This document shows, one piece after another, positions 56,401-64,000 of a stretch of DNA of 64,000 bases. Numbering within the stretch: position 1 is the stretch's first letter; each line of letters begins with the position of its first letter. The DNA comes from Cenococcum geophilum 1.58 (lineage: Eukaryota; Ascomycota; Dothideomycetes; Gloniales; Gloniaceae), in contig KV748208.1 of the NCBI GenBank assembly GCA_001692895.1, forward strand, positions 1,178,001 to 1,242,000, read 5' to 3'. The notes under the pieces are model-generated. The model did no database searches and was not told the origin of the DNA. It was given only the letters and a program-made list of their open reading frames with translations. The position numbers were made by a program, and so were the translations under genes.

Positions 56401-56744
56401 AAGAAGAATAGCGAGAATATATAATAAGTCCCTATAAATTCCCAGGCATACGTAAAGAGATAACGGCTTTAGTAGCTACTATTATAAGAATATAAAAGAC
56501 TAGGAGTAGATCTAACATTACTCCCGCTAAGCGGTAGATATATTAATACGTGGATAAGTCCAAGCCGATAAGGTCTGCGATAAACGTAAGATATAAACCA
56601 GTAAAGAGAGGTATAAAATTAATTAGTAAGAGATTTGTAGCCTATAGACTAGCTATACGGGCAGAAGGCGCCTTAAAACTAAGATAGAAGATATTTACTA
56701 TAAGGTATATTAGCTGTAGAAGAATATTGGCTTAACTTTAAGGC
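53450..56744. other. RIP-degraded sequence, unassigned
   Basis: TpA-rich with stops in all frames. It includes a short inverted repeat GGGGCATCCT/AGGATGCCCC (54207-54244) and a zone of CCTAGG, TTAGGAA and TTACCTAA words (54500-54900). On the minus strand around 55790-55850 a faint integrase-like phrase, NYKTVFIVINRYS, can be read. I cannot name an element with confidence. Confidence 0.5.
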
Positions 56745-56937
56745 TATTACGGAACCTAACTATAGGGGCCTCTATAGGAGAGCCCTATGCTCTTATATAC
56801 ACTTCGCGTATAGCTTATGTTAGCTACGCGAAGGTATATTACCTCCTTACGCCCTTAACCCTTACAATTGATTGCGTAACGTCTTATAGACTCCCTAAAT
56901 ATATATATTTTGTAGCTATTACCCTCGTTCTATAATA
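56745..56937 (+). repeat. 5' LTR of gypsy element E (193 bp)
   Basis: A RIP-mutated copy of the LTR at 6324-6516: TATTACGGAACC replaces TGTCACGGAACC and GTTCTATAATA replaces GTTCCGTGACA. A gag follows directly. Confidence 0.85.
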
Positions 56938-57299
56938 TTACGTTGCGCCTTTTTCTTTATTAATGCCTAGACTAGCAGTCCCTAAAAGTAGTAGTCCTAC
57001 TAGGAAGTCCTTAATAACCTTAACTAAATATACTATAACTATAACCTAGTGGCCACTAGTTAAGCTAAACTACGCGCCCTAAAGATAAGTCCTACTAAAT
57101 TATTTAATAAGTTCTATATTAAATTCTAGAAATATACTAAAGTCTTTACCTAAGATAACGCTAAAGACCAGGAAGATCTTCTTAAAAAAGTCACTTATTG
57201 CCTTAGTTACGCAGCCGCTAGCCACAACTATAATAATATTTATAATATGGTAGCAGCCCTATAGAAGATTAAATAATAGCTAAACTAAATTATTACTAT
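56938..57299 (+). pseudogene. Element E gag, first part
   Basis: Plus strand with stops. The clearest stretch at about 57105-57290 reads FYIKF-KYTKVFT, then KDQEDLLKKVTYCLSYAAAS and HNYNNIYNMVAAL. It is cut at 57299 by element F and resumes at 63527. Confidence 0.65.
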
Positions 57300-57542
57300 T
57301 GTGGGAGGGTACGACCACTCTCAGATAGGAAAGTCACAGTGCCGTCTGTCTGTCTGTCGGTCGGTCGGTCGGTCGGTCGGTCGGTCGTCAGTCGTAATTA
57401 ATCAGTAGGAAAGCAGTCAGTAAGAAGAAAGGAAAGAATGTATTCCGGTCGGTTGTGATGTTGAGAAGGAGAGAAGCCGAAGGCTCGATATATACAGGAG
57501 AATGCTAAGGCACTAAGTAGTGGCCCATTTTACCCCACCACA
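57300..57542 (-). repeat. LTR of F (3' in element orientation)
   Basis: 243 bp. It contains a (TCTG)n(TCGG)n microsatellite at 57342-57388 that keeps its repeats, while the partner LTR has TTGG variants. Confidence 0.92.
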
Positions 57543-57759
57543 TACCTCCCCTACTAAGAACGTTGTCCCCTAACGTTCTATACTATAGAAGAATAGCCAA
57601 ATAAAAGAATAGCAAAAGAAGAATAGAAAAAGGAAAGCGCATCCCTAAAAGAACGCCGGAAGCCTCTTCCTCAGCTCTCCTATAGAACTGTTCTACAGTG
57701 CCCCTCTGTTACCTATAGCTAAGATCCAACCTAGCAACTAGGACAGCAGTAAACTAGAA

Positions 57760-58260
57760 ACAATAACGGTAGCAGTAACAGTAGTAACAGCAGTAATAGC
57801 AGTAACAGCAGCAATAGTAACGGTAGTAACAATAGTACTACGGCAGACAGTCAGCGCGGTAGAATACTCGGTAGAAGAGTTCGGTAACAGTTAGTAAACA
57901 GTAGGATATCCAGCAGCTGAACTTTTAGTAGCAGAAATCTCAGTAGCGGCAGACGGTCGGTAGTAGTAGAATAATCGGAATAATAGAACGGAACAGTTGG
58001 AATAGCAATGGCAGTAGTAGCAGCGGTAGAATAGCTGGTCGGCAGCAGTAGAACAGTTCGGTTGGAATAGTAGTCGGTGGAAACTAGAACGGAACAGGTC
58101 GGTCGGAACAGTTGGGCGTTATAGCAGATCCAGCAGATCTAGCAGTAAAATAGATCTGGTAACAGTACAGATCTAGAACAGTAGAGACAGAGCAATCGGT
58201 TGAGACAGTAGGGACAGAACAGTTAGACGGAATAGTAGCAGCAGCGGCGGCGGTAGTAGG
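57760..58260. repeat. Low-complexity CAG/TAA-type repeats in F
   Basis: Irregular AGTAACAGCAGTAATAGCAG-like triplets fading into GGAACAGTTGG words. No gene is supported. Confidence 0.7.
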
Positions 58261-58289
58261 GCAGTCGATTAAGACGGCAGAGGCTATGA

Positions 58290-60400
58290 CCCGACTCGGT
58301 GGTTCGGCTGGTCGTTTGATATCAAGGCTCTATACCTAGCTCTGCATCGGTCTGTATCGTATACGGCTCTTAATTAAGGCTCTATCCGTGGCGTTATATC
58401 AGGCCCTGCATCACCAAGCTTTACGTCCGCATAGCTCTGCATCTAACTGTGCGGCTGACTGTGCATCTAGCTGTGCATCAGTAGCTCTGCATTGCATAGT
58501 CTGCGTCCGTGTCTGCGTGGGTGCCTGTATGCCTGCTTTAACTGTCGGACGAAGACTGTCTAATTGGTCGGCGACGACGTGCTGCAACTAATCGTTCGGT
58601 CGTTTGATTAAGGTAGAAAGTCGGCCCGGTTAAAGGCTCTAACTGTCCTAATTTGCGTGCGGAGACGGCGTTCAGCTAATCTAGACTTAATGAGGCCCTG
58701 GCTTAACTTAAGGTATCTGCTACATATATGACTAGGGCTTTATATTTATAGACAGTTGATTAAAGCTTCCGTGTAGACGTCCGATCGGTTAAGGCTTCGT
58801 ATCTATAGGCGTCTAGTTAAGCTGCCATACTATTGTCTAATTAAGGCTCTGCACCTGTATGCTCTATATCCATAGGGTCTATATATAACTCCGTGTAAGA
58901 CTCCGTATAAAGCTCCGTATCTATATCTATAGAAAAGATCGTTCTGGTTAACTAATCCGTGGGCGTCGAGACGGGTAGCAATCGATTGATAAGGGGGGGG
59001 GACAGCTAAGGGAAGACGCTCTCACAGAGGCTCTAAAACTTTAATTGACCGTGTTTCCGACGTGCTTTTGGCCGTGTACTGATTTCCTGATTAGGTCTAG
59101 TGCCTGCGTGCCTATAGTAATGTATCTTTAACTGCCGATCGAAGACGTCTGACGGCGACGGTGATTGATTTGATTTAACTATAATAACGTACGATTGACG
59201 GACGTCTAAATAGGGTATTAGGTCGGCCCGACCAAAGGCTCTAATTTAACGACTTAACTTGTACAGGCGGCGTTTAACTAATTAGGATTTAACTAAGGCT
59301 CTAGCTTAACTTAAGGTGTCTTCTGCTGTACATATAATTAAGGCTCTGCATCCATAGGTTCGGCATCTACGGATAATTAATTAAGACTCTGGCTGCATAG
59401 TCGTTCGGTTAAAGCCTTGTATCTATACAGTCAATCAAGGCTCCGTATCGTATAATTAGGGCTCTTAGTGTCCACTAGACGTCCAATCTAGAGACCTGTC
59501 TTAAGACTTCCTTATTTGCGAGCACTAACGGTAGCTTCTTCTGAACCACTATAGCAGGCCTAGTGCTTTTCTAGGACGTCCTTAATAGCTGCTTTCTTCT
59601 CTTTCTAGGCCGTTTTTGCACTTAGCTTCTTCGGCGCATCTTAGGCTGCTCCTTTACCCCCACTACTAGCAGTACGCTCATATGTCCTTAATCTTCTTTC
59701 AGCTTAAGAGCCTTCTAGGGGCTGTCTTCTGCTTCCAGTCTCTTTGTTATCCGGTAGCAGCTTCTCGGCTATTATAACTACCTCCGTCGTATATCCCTTG
59801 CCCTTGCGTCCATAATATAGTCCTTTATCAGACAACCTCTAAAGAAAAGCGCTGGCTCCTGTACGTCCAATTTCTGTTCCCCTTGTAAACCCTAACAAGG
59901 TCCTTTACTAGCTTAGTTAGATACGGCTTTGTCCTGTCTTTGGTCGTATAAGGATGGCCTAAGCACGCGGTACTTTGTCACTAATATTATACTGCTGCCT
60001 TTGTATAAGTCCCTTCTTTGTCGCGGTATCTGTTCTCGTCATATAGCCGGTGTAGTACTAAATTCGGGTGGTAGGGCAGAGCTGCGATTAGCTGTCGTTC
60101 GAATAAGGAACAAAGTCGGCCCGGTCGAAGGCTCTAATTTAACGACATTTGACTGATTCGCTGTAGTGACATAACGTGCTGGTATCGAGGCTCTGGCTTG
60201 ATTCGATGCTTTAACTAACCGTAGCTCTGCATCTGTGTACGGCTGCTCGTAGCTTTTATACAGTCGTTTAATTAATTAAGGCTCTGTGTGTAGCTCTACA
60301 TCTAGCTCTACATTGTACAATCGGCTCTATATCCGTGCAATCAATTAAGGCTCTTAGTGCCGTTCTTATCGTGTAGCTAGCGCATTATCGAATTCTAGGG
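58290..60400. repeat. Long degenerate repeats in F (GGCTCT-rich)
   Basis: A module TCGGCCCG...AAAGGCTCTAA followed by GCTTAACTTAAGGT and GCTCTGCATC occurs at 58621, 59223 and 60116, with many extra AAGGCTCTG words between. The segment 59480-60050 is different and has a weak Lys/Arg-rich minus-strand reading. No pol motif is visible. Confidence 0.65.
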
Positions 60401-60404
60401 GCGG

Positions 60405-60510
60405 TGTAGAGTTCTACCGGTTCTACTGCTGAATGGACCAATTAGGATTTTCCATGCCGGGCATGGAAAATCGCTATTGGCTCGGTAATAGGCGGTAAGC
60501 TAAACTAACA
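60405..60510 (+). repeat. 106-bp unit with palindrome P2 inside F
   Basis: It starts TGTAGAGTTCTAC and ends TAAACTAACA, with P2 at 60438-60480 in its most regular form (CCAAT/ATTGG outer, ATTTTCCATGCC/GGCATGGAAAAT inner). The flanks GGCGG and TCTTT are the same as at the H copy. It is antisense to F. Confidence 0.75.
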
Positions 60511-60659
60511 TCTTTATAGTAGGACGCGTCAATATATCGCGATCAAGAAAGTAAATAAGAAAGGAGCTTTAGGAAATACAGTAAATAAGCAGACAAATAG
60601 AAATCTTTTACCGGCCGTTACCTACGTCCCTTCCCCCACCTTAGAACTTAACTATCCTT

Positions 60660-63103
60660 TAGTTAAAAATCCTATACCTGCGGCGGAGCCTGCTGTAGAG
60701 CCTGCTGCGGTGCTTGCTGCGGAGCCTAGTTATACGGTCGTCTCTAAGGTCGCGGCCAAGGGTCGGACGATCCGTCTATAGGTACCACTTGATAATAGTC
60801 TTCCCTAGCTTTAGCTGCCTTATCCATAGGCCGTAACCTAATCTGGACATAATCTCCTAGTCGTATATTGTTCTCCTGCGGCTTTATAGCTGTCCTAGTT
60901 ACACGGCTATCTTTAAGGGTTAGGTGATTCTGATAGTAGTCCCCCCAGTTTATACTTTTCTCATTACTAATCTTTAGCGCTGCTTCATTATAGAAGGCCC
61001 GCTGCTGCGTCTGTTCTTTCTTTAGTCTGTTTAGGTCTGCTTTTTAGTATATACGGAGCCAGTTCTTAATACCTTTTAGTTGTCCTTTATTGCCAAGCCA
61101 CGGGAGTATAGGTCTAGGCCGATTATATATCCTAGCTACTAGTCTTCCTTAATTAGATAGATATACAAATCCTTGCTAAATAAGATCCTTTAAGCCTTAA
61201 CATTTGTGCTTGGTAAAATGGTAACTTCCTCCACATCCAAAACAGGTCTGCAGGCCTTATCCTCGCGTACCCTATGCGTCCCGTTGCGGCCGTCCAAAGG
61301 CGGTAGAACCTTGCGGATATTGAGAGTCTTACGGAGGTCGACAGTCTTACGGATATTGAAAATCATACGGATATCGAAAGTCTTACGGAGCAAAGGGAGC
61401 TCGGGTACTGTTCTGCCAGTCTTTATATCCTAGTGCTAGGCCATATCCTTGTGCTAGGCCTTAAGCTACGGCTTAATTTAAAAGCGTCATAAGCTTCTTT
61501 AGGTCCTTCTATATTTAATTAAGAAACGGCATTAACCGTGCAGCTGCCGCAAGCTCCGTCTTAGTCAATTTTAGGCTCCTTAGCTGCCCTACCGTTTCGT
61601 CTATTTCCTGATCCGTTATAGGTAACTGCTGCTGCATTGGGGCTCCTCCGTGTACACCTGGCCTAGCTAGGTTAAGAAGTCTTCCTTCTCTCCTGCGGTT
61701 AAGCCCATCCCTTTGCTGCCGTAGCTCCTGTATAAGCTGGATATTTAGGGCGTCTTCTTCCAGAAGGATATCCATTCGCTTAGCGCCCTCTATAGCCACT
61801 ATCCTTAACTCTACGGCCTCCTTCAGTCTCTTAAATATAAGGGTACTAGGCTCGTCTGCTACGGCCCCTATCTTTTCCATTGCGTGCTTGCGGTAGTTAG
61901 TTGGGAGTCCTTGTATAAACTATCGCCCCTTCTCTTGCTTAGTAAGGTTTCCTGCGGCTACTGCTTTAGCTGAGATACTGGTGAAATCTTGTATATAGTA
62001 ACGCAGATTTCCTAGCTACTCCGCTGACTTCCTGATAAATGCCTTAACGAAGTCTCTTATCTCTATGCGTCGGTAGTAGTCCTTAGCTCGATATTTAGTC
62101 CTAAGCCTTCTTATAAGCTCCGTCTAGTCACCAATTATAAACTTAGGCAGGCTTCAGATCTACATCCCTATTTAGTAATCGCAGTACTCCAGAAGGCCCT
62201 GGTGCTTTTCCTTGCTTATAACGTGATATCGGGCATATAGCCGTTTGTACTGCTTAATAAACTATAATACATTTTGTCCTGTAAAGTAAGGAGCTCTAGC
62301 AGTTTCTAGGGCTGGTATAGGCTGGACTATAACGTAGACCTTGTCTTAAGCCGTTGACCGCTGGTTACGTGCATCTAGCGCTTCCTCGGGAGCTTATAGG
62401 TGGTCCTTACAGCTTATATTCTTCGTCTGCTAAGGGTTACTGGTCCTAGGTGGCTGTCCTGGTGTTAGTTTATACTTAGTAAAAGAAGTATAGGCTTCGG
62501 TTCCTTCTGGCTGCTTCTTAACGCCTAAAGGTCGGTTTTCCTAGGAGAGCACAGAATCGCCATCTTCTACTACTGCCGGGTCTCGATACGTCCGTCTGTT
62601 TTGGCCTGCCGTTGCTCCGCGCGGTAGGGTGCTGCTAAGCCTTACCTATATCTACTTCTTTATGGAACGCCTCTGCAGCCGCCGCTGATACGATCCGGAT
62701 AACTTGAAAGAAGATAAAGCTAAGCCAGAATAGGAAGCTTTTAAGGGCAGATCTGATCTTATATGCTTGCGGCCTTTCTTGGTGTTCTCTCTTCTGTTCC
62801 TAAAGGGCAGCGCTGACTTTCTTCGCCGCCAGATACCTTAGATCTCGTTGGCCCTTAGCTACTTGTCGTCTCTGCATCTTTAATAAAGCTCTGGCCATGC
62901 TCGTGCGCGCGCGGGTGGTGAGATATTGGGTAACTCTGACTGCCGGTTGACGTCGTCTGATTGGCTCGCTGGTTCGCTTGACGTCCTTTATGTAACTTTC
63001 CGAGACCTTTGCCACCCCTTTTTGCCTTTCTTTGGCCTGTGCGTTGAGTCTGGCTGTCCTGTCCTGTCTTTTCCGGGACTGCCTGGTTCCCCTTATTGTC
63101 CAA
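60660..63103 (-). pseudogene. Gag-like gene of element F, decayed
   Basis: Minus strand. A possible start at 63103 gives a short basic, Gln-rich N-terminus (MDNKGNQAVPEKTGQ...). The conserved part at about 62330-61515 reads ALETARAPYFTGQNVL, then GLLEYCDY, YYRRIEIRDFVKAFIRKSAE, GNLRYYIQDFTSISAKAV, KGR-FIQGLPTNYRKHAMEK; the last 121 codons (61880-61515) are fully open. This matches the capsid fold region of fungal Ty3/gypsy Gag (FTGxNV ... FIQGLP). A separate stretch 61130-60660 reads ISNEKSINWGDYYQNHLTLK, then IRLGDYVQIRLRP, and ends in Gln/Ala repeats. No CCHC zinc knuckle was found. Stops and frame changes break the rest. Confidence 0.72.
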
Positions 63104-63283
63104 TACTGTAATTCTCTGCTTCTGCTGTCTCGTCTGTCTAGCTGGCGGTTCTTCTGCAGCTGGCTGTTCTTCTGTAGCTGTAGTATATTCCTGCGTACCT
63201 CCTGTGTATATAGTTGTGTATAAAATGCCAGACTTCTAATCCAAAGAGCTTGCCGTCGTCCCTACGTAGAATGCCATAAAATA

Positions 63284-63526
63284 TGTGGGAGGGTACGACC
63301 ACTCTTAGATAGGAAAGTCACAGTGCCGTCTGTCTGTCTGTCGGTCGGTTGGTTGGTCGGTTGGTTAGTCGTCAGTTGTAATTAATCAGTAGGAAAGCAG
63401 TCAGTAAGAAGAAAGGAAAGAATGTATTCCGGTCGGTCGTGATGTCGAGAAGGAGAGAAGCCGAAGGCTCGATATATATAGGAGAATGCCAAGGCACTAA
63501 GTAGTGGCCTATTTTACCCCACCACA
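63284..63526 (-). repeat. LTR of F (5' in element orientation)
   Basis: 243 bp, TGTGGGAGGG to CCACCACA. It differs from the partner mainly by C/T changes. Confidence 0.92.
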
Positions 63527-64000
63527 CTATAAACCCCTACCTAAAGACCTCCCTATAGAAGCCCTCTGGATCTATTAAACTACTAACGCCTACTACCCTA
63601 AGCAATACTATTAGTCTTAATATTAACCTCTCTATACCAGCCTTCCCAAAAAAGCTACTAAATAGAGAGCGCGAGCTACTCTAAAAGCTAAGGCGCTGCT
63701 ATAAATGCTATTAAGAAGGCTATTATAGCTATAGCCTAAACTGCCTAATAGCTAGGTTTAGTAGCTACTATTAAATACCTAACCCTATACCCTAGACACT
63801 AAATATATCGCTACGCGCCACTACCGCATAAGATAAAGATGCAGTAATAGTAGTAGAATTAGATGCGGAAGCGGAAAATATAAAGTCCTAGCCCTAAGTT
63901 ATAGGTTAGGATACTCTAACAATAGAGGGATCTATATATTGGCTTACTTAATAGATAGTTTAATAAGAACAAAAGGATAAAAGTAAATAGTCTTACCTAT
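63527..64000 (+). pseudogene. Element E gag, second part, runs off the window
   Basis: Reads YKPLPKDLPIEAL and TTNAYYPKQYY, then from 63697 the nucleocapsid CYKCY-EGYYSYSLNC. This resembles a CCHC knuckle with His turned to Tyr and an unusual spacing to the last Cys. A charged tail continues to the window end. Joined with 56938-57299 it forms one Gag. Confidence 0.72.

Larger units (their letters stand above)
57300..63526 (-). mobile_element. Element F: LTR retrotransposon with gag but no pol (TR-GAG/LARD-like)
   Basis: LTRs of 243 bp (57300-57542 and 63284-63526) start TGTGGGAGGG and end CCACCACA. CTAT flanks both sides (57296-57299, 63527-63530); if the terminal A is shared the duplication would be ACTAT. 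On the minus strand GTAGGGGAGGTA abuts the 3' LTR, a polypurine tract that sets orientation. A gag lies near the 5' LTR; the remaining ~3 kb is repetitive and non-coding. I find no RT, RNase H or integrase. It is RIP-poor relative to the element it interrupts. Confidence 0.87.

Noticed and set aside
49572-64000. Declaring a complete Starship here
   Set aside because: Only a captain-family gene and a one-sided break are visible. No matching right end, target duplication or typical cargo gene was found.

Overview
ORGANISM. The window looks like transposon-packed heterochromatin of a filamentous ascomycete (Pezizomycotina). Over most of it CpA and TpG are nearly absent and TpA is in excess. Decayed retrotransposon frames carry TAA/TAG where Gln or Trp is expected, and Tyr where the His and Cys of zinc knuckles belong. 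LTR pairs differ almost only by C/T and G/A transitions. This is the signature of repeat-induced point mutation (RIP). The one gene-like locus has four short introns (46-54 nt) with CTAAC- or CTGA-type branch points, also typical of this group. I see no tRNA, rRNA, CRISPR array or ordinary housekeeping gene. Species cannot be named from sequence alone.

LAYOUT. 1-2640: tetranucleotide and 18-bp repeat arrays in inverted orientation around a ~2.0 kb unit with ~50-bp inverted ends that holds a Ty3/gypsy integrase relic. 2680-4740: three satellite arrays (20, 12 and 41 bp units). 4745-6217: tail and LTR of a chromovirus, the LTR split by a Harbinger-like MITE. 6324-6516: an isolated LTR. 6827-8678: a short non-autonomous LTR element (G, TSD AAACC). 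8679-11625: a Tad1-like LINE on the minus strand. 11987-15503: minus-strand gypsy pol (H).

15504-49571 is a nest of LTR elements: gypsy I, interrupted by copia J (16632-22944, TSD GATAC, itself holding a solo LTR at 20493-20748, TSD GTTCC); then gypsy A from 25296, whose integrase is cut by copia B (30935-37036, TSD CTATT) and, 56 bp further on, by chromovirus C (37093-49243, TSD GTAAT). The chromodomain of C is cut by chromovirus D (42492-48678, minus strand, TSD GTGTT).

49572-53450 is a RIP-poor island with a five-exon gene for a DUF3435-type tyrosine recombinase, the family of Starship 'captains', carrying one apparent frameshift. 53450-56744 is RIP-degraded sequence I cannot assign. 56745-64000 is the LTR and gag of gypsy E, interrupted by F (57300-63526), an LTR element with a minus-strand gag but no recognisable pol.

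HOW THE PARTS RELATE. The nest gives an insertion order: H, I and A are oldest and most mutated; D, B, F and the solo LTR are better preserved. Unrelated elements share non-coding modules: a 23-nt palindrome just 3' of pol in five elements, a 43-nt CCAAT-flanked palindrome at five sites, and a hairpin plus polypurine tract in C, D and G. These shared modules and the captain-like recombinase are the most interesting signals.
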